Below, one piece after another: positions 42,599 to 51,192 of a DNA stretch of 64,000 nucleotides. Position numbers and translations under genes: made by a program. Origin of the DNA: Paramyrothecium sp. XJ0827 (Eukaryota > Ascomycota > Sordariomycetes > Hypocreales > Stachybotryaceae); the NCBI GenBank assembly GCA_020881915.1, contig JAJFPB010000013.1:310001-374000 (forward strand), read 5' to 3'. The stretch's first letter is position 1. Each line of letters starts with the position of its first letter. The notes under the pieces were generated by a model that saw only the letters and a list, made by a program, of their open reading frames with translations, did not search any database and had not been told where the DNA came from.

Positions 42599-43350
42599 TG
42601 AGTGGGATCGGCGTTAAGACGTGAAGATCGGAGATATCCGTTGATCCGAAACAACCAACTGCAATCCAACTGAGAGCAGCCTCGTCCAACGTCAATCCAA
42701 CTAAAATATACTTGGCCGGATGTCAATCCAACTGCGAGGAGGTACCAGTTGAGTTGAATTGGTTGATTACGCACTCTGGCCGTTCCTCACCCAACGCTTT
42801 GGTTCGCAGTATCTCTATTGCCTGTTCAAGGGCAATGGTGCCGGCCCGTAGCTCTGCCATCTGGTTTGTCATGCGTGGCTCTTGTAAAAGGACGCTCTGG
42901 TTGTATTGGGACGTCTGGCCAACAAATACTCCGATGGCAGCCTGGGCTTGAGGCGTACCGTTGCCTCTGCACGCGCCATCGACTGCAATGATGATGCTGT
43001 CGAGATGGGCGGTCATGCAGCCGCAATCGTGGCTGGGAGGCTCCTTTTCACAGGCCAGGTAGGTCCATTTCTTGTCTAGGTTGGTGACTTGGATCCGGTC
43101 CAGATCTACACCTTTTCCGTAGAGGACTTCAGGTTCAAACTTTCGATCTTGCTTCCATTCTCGATTCTCTGGCCGACAGTCTGCCCGCGTTGCCATGTTA
43201 TGAGCTGTATCCGGGAAGGACGGGCTAGTCGACGAATGCGTGCCGGAAACTCTACTAGGACGAGGTCGATTTCAAAATTGCGAACGTCCGCATGTTGGCA
43301 GGACATTCTCAGCAACCCCGCAAGGGATGCTGCATGGATTATGGCAGGCT

Positions 43351-43375
43351 ATAGGGGTCACTGTTGCAAAACCCC
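43351..43375 (+). repeat. Left terminal inverted repeat of the integrase-core transposon
   Basis: ATAGGGGTCACTGTTGCAAA followed by ACCCC; it matches the reverse complement of 48522-48546 at 24 of 25 positions. Confidence 0.85.
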
Positions 43376-43623
43376 CAAAATAACTACAAAATTGCCAAAT
43401 TGGGTTAATGACATATTCGCCCTGCCCCGCAGTACATTGACCTATGTACTATCAGCATAAATTTCCTGATTTTGTGGGCATCACGGACGGTGCAATCGCA
43501 GCAACGGGACCGCAGCGGACCAGCTGAGCCCCTTTCAATTCTATTCAAAGCGACACCAGGCGTCATGCTGCCATAGGATTAGGAGCCACTGCTCAATTAT
43601 ATTCATTTTCTTCATCTTCGTCA

Positions 43624-44516
43624 TTATCTTCTTCTTCTTCCTCCTCTTCGACCGCCTTCTTCTTCGCATGATAGCATTGCTGAACATTGAGTCAGCTGTT
43701 GACTTGCATCCAATGATTTGATCACACTCACAACCCAGAGCCGCGCAGCTCCGGCGATAGCCTCTAAAGCCACAACCTTTCTCTCCTCGAGACTCTTCTC
43801 AGATACCTCGCCAAAGGAAGCCAAAGCGGGAGCTGGTACTGGGGTTCCGGGAGGGGCCGCAGCACTACCGCAAGCTCGTAATTGTTGTGCCGCGCGCTGT
43901 GCAGCGGCATGCCAGGCATCATCCGGATCGCCATCTGCGACATTGACCTGCCGGTTCAGGTCCCAAAAGGTACGCACAGCAGCAAGAGCTGCAGCGGGGA
44001 CCTAGAGACGCAACTTGGTTAGTGGCTCGCTACTTGACACAGCGCAGAGATGCCTCACCGGCCTACATGTGTGGCCATTCTTTGCGCAGTCCCAGCATGC
44101 AGCACCCGTATCTACGACGTGGATATTAGCGTACGAGATGTATGGCCTCAGTCAACTAAACATACTGTCTTGAGAGGCACATTCATGGCCGGGAGCCTTG
44201 GTGGCGCGGGTGACGCACTGCCGGCATGGGAAGTGACGTACTGAGCCGCGGGGAGGGGTCTTCTTCGTCTGCTTCTTCTTCTGCTCGGATGGTTAAGTTA
44301 GCATCCATCACTTCGCATGAGGACTTGCTGGTTGTACGGTAATCTTTGCCGTGGGCTTGGGGACGCTGGGTTGAAACAATCTTCTGCTCCTCTTCACCGC
44401 AGCGTTCCTGCTGCGAGAGCCCCCATCCGCGCCAAGAGTCTCGCTAATCATTTCGGGATCGACCGTGGGCGTGACGCCGTTGTTGACCGTGAGCTTTTCC
44501 ACGGGCGCGATGGTAT
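43624..44516 (-). CDS. Cys-rich accessory protein (DUF3716-like), multi-exon
   Basis: Reading leftward: a Ser/Arg/Pro-rich N-terminal part (EKLTVNNGVTPTVDPEMISE ... KRSRRLF), then a two-part cysteine module, HFPCRQCVTRATKAPGHEC and, after an intron, ACWDCAKNGHTCRP. An Ala-rich helical part (FWDLNRQVNVADGDPDDAWH) and an acidic/Arg-Gly-rich end close it. Three or four short introns with GT...AG ends are implied (about 44309-44280, 44168-44114, 44061-44009 and one near 43735-43700), but their exact edges and the start codon are uncertain. The paired Cys-X2-Cys modules resemble fungal DUF3716 proteins, presumed zinc-binding. Its position inside the inverted repeats makes it cargo or an accessory transposition factor. 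Confidence 0.55.
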
Positions 44517-44785
44517 AAAAAGGAAGGTGAAACCGTGGTTAGAAGGGATCTAGGTTCTGTAAATATCGGTCCTACCCTGGTTTGGTCGCGCCCCAACCAA
44601 TGAGCAACCCGACACTAAGCTCCTCCTGGCTAATCACCGCCGCGGGCCAGTTGCAATACCGCTGCGGACCAGTGCGGTATCCCAGACTGCATCGCCCCTT
44701 TTCATGCTATCAGGACCAAGAGATTCGCCCACCCCATTTTGCAACTTCACCTGCTTTAAAACAAAACAAAATAAATAAATAAGAG

Positions 44786-46512
44786 ATGGCACGTCCTCTC
44801 CACTCAATCGATCAACACCGAGACTATATCACTCATCTCTACCTCAGTGGTGTCTCGCGACGCAGGATTCAATATAAGCTTCGCAAGCATCATGATGTCG
44901 CCGTCAATCTCAGCACTCTCTCCCGCCGAATCGCGAACTGGGATCTGCCGCGCCAGCAAGCTCGCACCAAAGAGAGTCCTGAGCTGATAGAGGCCACCCG
45001 CGATCTGATATTCCGCGTTGGGCTTAGCGAGAAGCAGACGTTGAGTGTTCTACAGAGACAGGGCTGGCCGATCACCAAACGAGGCCTGAAGCGCATCAGG
45101 CTTCACCCAGACCGCCGCTGGGTACGCAGGATCAATAGCGATGAAGAACGTCTCGCATTGCTGGAAAAGACAGAGAAAGTTATCATCGAAATGACACGAC
45201 GATCCAACGCCATTTCCGGATATGGCAAAAGCCTTCTCCAGCCTTACCTTCGCCAGCAAAAGCAGCTCTGGGTACCAAGAGACCCTCTCTTTGCGATGTA
45301 CAAAATCATGTTCCCGAATGAGGTCGATATCCGGAAAAGGATGTTTCGGCGGAAGAAGGGACAGTTCTTGTACCGGGACCAAACTACCAGTGGTGCATTG
45401 ACGGTCATGACAAGCTCAAGGCGTACGGATTCGAGATATACGCTGCAATCGACGCTTACTCACGCAACATCATCTGGTTCTATATCGGCCACTCTGCTAC
45501 AACTGCTTTGAGCGTCCTGAAGCAGTACTTGACAGCGTGTGATGCCTATGGCTTCCGGCCATGGTATTTGCAGGCAGATAGAGGCAGCGAAACACCACTA
45601 ATCGCAGCAGCCCATTGGAACTTTGCCTTGGCGGCAGATGGGCGTGTGGAGTGGAATGGGCAGGTCTTCCAGCAAGGGAAGCGCCTAAAGGATTCCTACA
45701 AGGCGGCACCGAGCACAAAGAATGTCAAGATTGAGAAATGGTGGGAGAGCATGCTTCACGTCTCCTCCCGGCAGTGGGTAGACTACTTTGGGAACTCGCC
45801 CGGGACGGGGACTTCGACGGCGACATGTTGGAGGATCAGATTGCGATCTACGCCGTCTTCGAAGATATATTACGCCAAGAGCTCTTCGACTTTGTGGAGG
45901 CGTGGAACCTCCATCGAATTCGCCTTCAGAAGAACCGTCCCCATGTAGTCCACGGTCAGCCCTGGATGAATTACCACTACCCCGATCCAGATAAGGCATG
46001 CAACTGGGGTATCCCCATTGACCGCGCAGTTCTGGGGCAGATGAAGCGGCCATTAGCCGATATTGATATTACTACGTGTTTGGAGCCGGAGACAAAGGAT
46101 TGGTGTCACCGAGCTCTCAGTGAAATGGGCTATGGCAACGTAGCCCTTGGGACTCGACAAGAGCCGGACACGTTGCGGCCTTTTAAGCGCTTCTACCTTG
46201 AACTTCGAGATAGGATCATTCAACACATTGAAAGTGGCCAGCAGCCTGTGTTGGCGTATCGCAGAGCGCCTACCGGGGGCGTCGCTGAATATGTAAGCGT
46301 CGTCATTTCTTTGCAATTTTAACCTAGCGAAACACAAATAGCAAGCGCTACATGAGCGAACAAATCGAGCCTCCCACAATGAACTTGGAGATGGGGAACC
46401 AGCAGAGCAACCTCTTGTTGAACTAGGATATGAGGACGAGGAAGGGAGCGACGTGGAAGGGATAAGTGATGACGGGGAGGAAAGCGAGAGTTCGAATGAG
46501 GAGCCCGAGTAG
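44786..46512 (+). pseudogene. Integrase-core (DDE) transposase with acidic tail, two frameshifts
   Basis: Starts MARPLHSIDQHRDYITHLYL. The N-terminal helix-turn-helix region has SGVSRRRIQYKLRKHHDVAV and LSRRIANWDLPRQQ. The catalytic core shows Asp in YQWCIDGHDKLKAYG with AAIDAYSRNIIWFYIG, Asp in LQADRGSETPLIAAAHW, and Glu in KNVKIEKWWESML, a DDE arrangement like retroviral-type integrases. DMLEDQIAIYAVFEDILRQE and HVVHGQPWMNYHYPDPDKAC follow. A 49-nt intron (46293-46341) joins GVAEY to QALHERTNRASHNEL and a strongly acidic tail (EDEEGSDVEGISDDGEESES) ending at 46512. Single-base shifts occur near 45365 and 45790. The family is recognisable but not named with confidence. Confidence 0.75.
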
Positions 46513-46716
46513 TCAATCCTTCCTATTCTTATGTCGGACAACAAATGTTGCGGGAATCTTTGTTCCTTTAAACCGTGTGGAGTGTGCTGGCGGAAGCGCC
46601 TCAGAAATATCGGTGTCGGACAGTCGAGCCTGGTTACCCCCAAAGCTTTGAGGAAGGGGCCCCAGGGTTGCCTGTTAGTGTCAGCGCTTGACTCGGGAAG
46701 GAGATTATCTGGTCTC

Positions 46717-48060
46717 TTACGAACTCCGGGACCATAACTTGCTCACCATATTCTTCGTCTCCGTCATCTGCCCTGTTTCCACTCCCGTTATCAGCAGGGA
46801 TGCTGTCAAAATTAGATCATGAAGCGGATCCTCTACTTCACAGAGATCTACCACATCTTGATGTACAACGATCTCGTCGGCGATACTTTCAAGCTCGTCG
46901 TCTGTCGGGTCCTGGCAAGAGGCGGTCGGGACAGGCTCTTCCGACTTCATCGTGACGTGTACCGGTGCCTCCGGCTTGATCTGGTCTGTGTTCCCAGTGC
47001 TAGTCTCTTTCTTGACATGTTCCTCCTGTTTGATACGCTTCTTTCCATGGGGCGCAGGGCTTGTATCTTCTTTCTTGACCTTCCGTTTCTTTTCTTCCTT
47101 GACTGGCGTTGAGTATTCATCCGGCCGGAGCGGTGTGACTGGCTCCTGCTTGTCAACTACATCTGTGGATGTAAGGACGACCAGAACCTTCAACTGTCCT
47201 GCTTGGTTGTTTCCGAAGTGCCCCGAGGCGAGCATACTCGACGGTGTCATGTACTTATCGGTGTTGGGAACAGTGACTATCTTCTTGCCGGAGAAACTCG
47301 AAGCGTATGAAAGACTCCAAAAATCTCTATTTGTAAGATCGATTGTAGGCGGAAGCGGACGGAGATGGTCGAACAAAATCTCAGTGAATGAGGGCCAAGT
47401 CAGTAAATCCGCCGAGGAAAACTTAATCACAGTATCTTTCAGAGGCAGCACTGTCTCAGGAACCTCCACTGCCAGCCCGTTGAAATATCTGGTCTCCAGG
47501 CTCACAAGCAGGAGGCTAATATGTACCCACTGGTATCCCGTTCGATGTCTTGTTGGCTTCCTGGTATTAGCCTTTGAATTCTGAATGGCCCGGCTGGCCG
47601 CCGATGCGACGGTCATGAACTGGGGATTGCTTGACAACGCAGGAGGGGGTATGCGTGCCCGTGTATTCACTGCGCCGGGAGTAGACTCTTCGTTAGGGAG
47701 TAGTTGAGCCGTACGTCCAATGCCAACAGAGGATACCGGCTTCTGCCTGTCACGCAGTAGCTGGCTTGCCGGACTGACTGCCCGTGGAGGAGAGTCCTCA
47801 ACTTCCACCACCTCATCGTACGGACCCGGAAGTGCCGGAGTTTTGGACCTGGCTTGATGCTGGGGCCGAAAGGGGTTGGCCAAGCCGCAACGGCCGCAAT
47901 AGTTCGCGCCAACATACGCGGTGGTGAAGAGTTCGTAGTGCTTTTTCCGGCTTGGATGCAGTAGGCATGCTCTGGGGATCTTAGGAGGGCCCATTTCGGT
48001 ACCTAGAAGAGAGGAGGTGAAAGTCGGGAAGGGGGAGAAAAAGGGAAGTCCTGTATCCAT
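46717..48060 (-). CDS. Accessory protein of unknown function, Lys/Glu-rich
   Basis: An uninterrupted 447-residue frame from ATG 48060 to 46717. The N terminus has a small cysteine/histidine cluster (CLLHPSRKKHYELF ... YCGRCGLANPFRP) that could bind one zinc. A Pro/Ser-rich linker, a folded-looking middle (GYQWVHISLLLVSLETRYFN, LLTWPSFTEILFDHLRPLPP, FWSLSYASSFSGKKI) and a charged tail (KEEKKRKVKKEDTSPAPHGK and repeated IKQEEHVKKE, consistent with nuclear localisation) follow. It faces the transposase and lies inside the element's inverted repeats. Unlike the transposase it has no frameshift, which suggests selection or recent age. I recognise no family. Confidence 0.6.
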   Translation of the reverse strand: MDTGLPFFSPFPTFTSSLLGTEMGPPKIPRACLLHPSRKKHYELFTTAYVGANYCGRCGLANPFRPQHQARSKTPALPGPYDEVVEVEDSPPRAVSPASQLLRDRQKPVSSVGIGRTAQLLPNEESTPGAVNTRARIPPPALSSNPQFMTVASAASRAIQNSKANTRKPTRHRTGYQWVHISLLLVSLETRYFNGLAVEVPETVLPLKDTVIKFSSADLLTWPSFTEILFDHLRPLPPTIDLTNRDFWSLSYASSFSGKKIVTVPNTDKYMTPSSMLASGHFGNNQAGQLKVLVVLTSTDVVDKQEPVTPLRPDEYSTPVKEEKKRKVKKEDTSPAPHGKKRIKQEEHVKKETSTGNTDQIKPEAPVHVTMKSEEPVPTASCQDPTDDELESIADEIVVHQDVVDLCEVEDPLHDLILTASLLITGVETGQMTETKNMVSKLWSRSS

Positions 48061-48521
48061 TGAGTGTTTAATATAACAAGAACAACAATATCGCCCTTCC
48101 CTATGGTGGATGAAGTCGCTAGGCTCATTTAAGCAGGAGGTTGCTGCGCTAGTCCGCTGCTGACCAGTAGCGGGATTACTGCGGTGACCCCGAATGGGCT
48201 CACCAAGCTGCTGCTCATGCGAATGGAAGAGGAATGAGCAGCTAAGTTTTCGCCATTTCTAAAATAGGGAGTTTCAATGGCGAATAGAAAGTAAGGATTG
48301 AGTAGTGAGGTTGTTTAGAAAGATCGACTCAAATAGTCAGAACCATGTCCCGGACATGGTGTTGTGAGCATCTATGTGATGGCGACGCCAAAAAGTATAG
48401 TGACTGGGAATTTCGACTGGCTAAAGGCTACCGCGCGAGTCCGCTGCTAGTCCGCAGTACATTTCCCAGGCCAGCCAAAAGGTACTCGGATGACTAAGGA
48501 GTCGAGCCCCTAAACCCAAAT

Positions 48522-48546
48522 GGGGTTTTGCAACAGTGCCCCCTAT
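48522..48546 (-). repeat. Right terminal inverted repeat of the integrase-core transposon
   Basis: GGGGTTTTGCAACAGTGCCC followed by CCTAT; partner of 43351-43375. Outside it lies TATCGCC, so the putative duplicated target is TA. Confidence 0.85.
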
Positions 48547-48957
48547 CGCCCACCGTAGCTAACTAGAAAGGCTCCACAACAGGGACTTCCGAGAACGCTC
48601 CCATCACGATCAGCTTTGTCGTAATTTCAATCAATGAAGACAAGGAAAGGTAAGAAATTTTCCCTTTCTGCGTAGCAAGAGATTGTTTCCTACGTTATAG
48701 GAGGTCATTCCTCGCTCAGTCAGGAGCCGCTCATTCCTGTCTCTGGTTAACGTCTCGGGTTAACCGTGGTGCCAACAACTCCTTGGTTTTCCCGCACGGC
48801 TAGGGGCGGAGGGGTCAGTAAACCACAGACATGGCGAGTACAAGAAGTAGATGCCTTTTGATTACCATAGGAGGTTATTCAGGCTCCCATGTGTGGAACT
48901 GCAAACGTAGCCCACATCGCGTAGGTGACGAGTGTGAATGTACACGAAATCATTATA
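48547..48957. other. Host flank between two transposons
   Basis: No gene is supported. This is the region that, before the integrase-core element inserted, lay directly upstream of the leftward RNase H gene; it may contain that gene's promoter or 5' part. Confidence 0.4.
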
Positions 48958-50816
48958 ACGTACATGATAAGCGAGTGCACCAACCAAGCGAGTGCACCAA
49001 AAATTACTCAATCTCTCCTCTTTACATCTAATCAACTATTTCTCAACCACCAAATATGTCACAATCAAATAATGAAGCTAATATGCTTCTCGCTCTTCGG
49101 GCCCTTCAAAATGACCCGAAACTGGGTCTACGACCCGCCGCAAGATTATACCAGGTGGATTATTATGCCCTTCGTCGCCGACAGAGGGGCATCCAGTCTC
49201 GGCGCGATACCATCCCCAACTCACGGAGACTATCCGATCTAGAGGAGCAGATTATTGTCCAGTTCATTCTCGACCTGGATTCGCGAGGATTTCCCCCGCG
49301 ACTGCGTGGTGTTGAAGAAATGGCCAACCGACTGCTCGCTGACCGCGACGCGTCACCTGTCGGCAAGCGCTGGGCTTCCAACTTCGTCAGGCGACAACCA
49401 GAGCTCAGGACGCGTTTTTTTCGTAAATATGACTATCAGAGGGCCAAATGCGAAGATCCAACCATTATTCGCAATTGGTTCCGGCTCGTGGAGAACACAA
49501 TCGCGAAGTATGGCATCGACCTAGCCGATATCTACAACTTTGATGAGACCGGCTTTATGATGGGCATAATTGCAAGCGGAATGGTCGTCACAGGTGCAGA
49601 TAGGCGTGGAAACCCGAAATCAGTCCAGCCTGGAAACCGGGAATGGGTTACAGTCATTCAGGCGATTAATGCTGAAGGCTGGGCGATCGCGCCGTTCATC
49701 GTGGTCGCGGGCCAATATCACCTCGCAAGCTGGTACCAGGAAAGCAACCTTCCGGGCGACTGGGCTATTGCGACAACTCAAACTGGTTGGACCGACAATG
49801 AGACCGGCCTTGAGTGGCTAAAACACTTTGACCGGCATACCAAGGCCCGATCAACCGGTCGCTATCGTCTTCTGATCCTCGATGGGCATGGAAGTCACCA
49901 CTCGGTTGACTTTGAGAAATATTGTGAAGATAACCATATCATTACGCTGTGTATGCCGCCTCATTCGTCTCACCTACTTCAGCCTCTTGATGTCGGGTGC
50001 TTTGGGCCGCTCAAAAAGGCATACGGTCGAGAAATAGAGCATCTGATCAGGTGCTCTATAACCCACGTTTCTAAGACTGAGTTCTTTCTGGCATTTTACG
50101 CCGCCCACCAAGCCGCCATAATAGAAATTAATATCAAAGGGGGTTTTAGAGGGGCCGGGCTTGTTCCTTTAGACCCAGAAAGTGTCATATCGAAGCTTGA
50201 CGTGCAGGTACGAACTCCAACACCGATTGAGGAGGAGGCCGGCCTCCCCGACCCTTGGGTGCCCAAGACGCCAAAGACGGTCCTTGAGGCTACCTCTCAA
50301 TCTGAATACCTTGAAAGACGAATCAGAAGTCACCAGGAAGCTCCCCAGCATCTATTGTTGATGCGCTTAAGTCATTTTCTAAGGGAACGAAGGCGATAAT
50401 GCATCAAATAGCATTATTAAAGTCTGAGAACCAGATCCTTCGACAGGCAAATGAGACTCTTAGCAAGCGGCGTAGGGCAAAAAGAACCCGGCTACAGAAT
50501 GGAGGGAAGATGACTATAGGTGAGGGAAGGGATGAGATTGATCAGAAAGACGTTGATGCGCAGATAATGGCTGGATTGTTGAGAAGTGGTGGTCGAGGGA
50601 GGTCAGCACTGGCGAGAGAAAGGCGCTGTAGAACCTGTGGAAATACCGGACATAATTCAAGAACATGTCAGATAGTTGTGTTAGTATCTGAAGAAGACGA
50701 TAGTGATTAATTTTAATTGATTAGATGTTTTGTAGTGATTTTAAGTAATGTTCTATTTTAATGGTGTGAATTTTTGGTGCACTCGCTTGGTTGGTGCACT
50801 CGCTTATCATGTACGT
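48958..50816 (+). mobile_element. Fot1/pogo-type element, copy E
   Basis: Flanked by TA (48956-48957 and 50817-50818). Both ends read ACGTACATGATAAGCGAGTG inward and carry GTGCACC twice. The last 84 bp, including the entire right end, are duplicated immediately downstream, so an alternative right boundary is 50900. Confidence 0.9.
49056..50710 (+). pseudogene. Pogo/Fot1-type DDD transposase, copy E (one late frameshift)
   Basis: Starts at ATG 49056 (MSQSNNEANMLLALRALQND) and is open through all three catalytic segments: YNFDETGFMMGIIASG, LLILDGHGSHHSV and QPLDVGCFGPLKKAY. Near 50340, in RRIRSHQEAPQH, small indels shift the frame. The tail continues from 50399 in another frame with QANETLSKRRRAKRTRLQNG and the knuckle CRTCGNTGHNSRTC to 50710. 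It is more diverged from A-D than those are from one another, and its GC content is visibly higher. Confidence 0.88.
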
Positions 50817-50901
50817 TAGTGATTTTAAGTAATGTTCTATTTTAATGGTGTGAATTTTTGGTGCACTCGCTTGGTTGGTGCACTCGCTTATCATGTACGT
50901 T
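50734..50901 (+). repeat. 84-bp tandem duplication of the right end of copy E
   Basis: Two consecutive 84-bp units, 50734-50817 and 50818-50901, appear identical by eye. Each contains the 3' untranslated tail and complete right inverted repeat (GTGCACC twice) ending TACGTTA. The element therefore has two usable right ends. Confidence 0.93.
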
Positions 50902-50917
50902 AAGGTAACTTAAGTTA

Positions 50918-50960
50918 ACGTATTCCACCCCCGAGTGGACCATACCACCGAGTGGACCAC
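50918..50960 (+). repeat. Solitary F-type pogo end
   Basis: After TA (50916-50917) comes ACGTATTCCACCCCCGAGTG and a second GTGGACC unit, nearly identical to the left end of copy F (28425 onward). Similarity stops at about 50960, and no transposase follows. Confidence 0.85.
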
Positions 50961-51192
50961 TTTCTTATGTAGGCGACTAGAACTTGAGCTAGAAATCAAC
51001 CACGTCGCCTAAAATTAAGTAGAACTAACTTACTAGATGAACCATAATAAGTGACGTCACTTAGATGTACGTGGGGGCTAACTAAGCAGCTATGGATCCG
51101 AGTACGCTAATTGCACCGCCGCACTGCCAAAGAGATAAGTTAAGTTATTCTCTATATTGTGTCGACCCAAGAGCACCGTTGAGCATATTTGC
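50961..51192. other. Short spacer with a piggyBac-type end scrap
   Basis: No gene. CCGCACTGCCAAAGAGATAA at about 51119-51138 resembles the end of piggyBac-type element 2 (CCGCACTGCCAAGGGGATA) with a few mismatches. It may be a degraded solo end. Confidence 0.35.

Larger units (their letters stand above)
38955..42778 (+). mobile_element. hAT transposon (3824 bp) with 8-bp target duplication
   Basis: The terminal inverted repeats are perfect for 20 bp: CAGAGTGCGTAATCAACCAA at 38955-38974 and its complement at 42759-42778. They are flanked by GCCGTTCC on both sides (38947-38954 and 42779-42786), the 8-bp duplication typical of hAT insertion. Both subterminal regions are rich in the motif ATCCAACT/AGTTGGAT. 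It carries one transposase gene. Confidence 0.95.
38693..43196 (-). pseudogene. RNase H1-like gene split by a hAT insertion
   Basis: RNase H enzymes cleave the RNA strand of RNA:DNA hybrids. Part 1 (43196-42779) starts MATRADCRPENREW and holds the first two active-site residues: Asp in IIIAVDGACRGNG and Glu in NQMAELRAG. Part 2 (38954-38693) holds Asp in [14 protein letters not shown] and Asp in [16 protein letters not shown]. The hAT element 38955-42778 lies between them with an 8-bp duplication. Deleting it and one duplication joins ...ALGEER to LDTVVIKSD in frame, giving a four-acidic-residue DEDD RNase H fold of roughly 225 residues. The N terminus may extend upstream of 43196. It must have been functional or recently so when hit. 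Confidence 0.88.
43354..48543 (+). mobile_element. Three-gene DNA transposon with an integrase-core DDE transposase
   Basis: Inverted repeats at 43351-43375 and 48522-48546 match over 25 bp with one mismatch (CACTGTTGCAAAACCCC core). If the element begins at GGGG and ends at CCCC, it is 5190 bp long with a TA duplication. Three genes lie inside: a leftward Cys-rich gene, a rightward transposase and a leftward Lys/Glu-rich gene. GTCCGC/GCGGAC words recur near both ends (43513, 44660, 48150, 48434). The superfamily is not certain. The integrase-like core recalls eukaryotic IS3-like or Ginger-like elements, but I cannot confirm it. Confidence 0.78.

Noticed and set aside
42723..42778. CVINQFNSTGTSSQLD as the natural C terminus of the RNase H protein
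   Set aside because: These codons are the hAT inverted repeat and its inside edge; the true continuation is at 38954.
46952..47584. Rightward 210-codon frame opposite accessory gene 2
   Set aside because: It overlaps a longer frame with more natural composition and is Phe/Ser-rich, as expected for the antisense of a Lys/Glu-rich gene.
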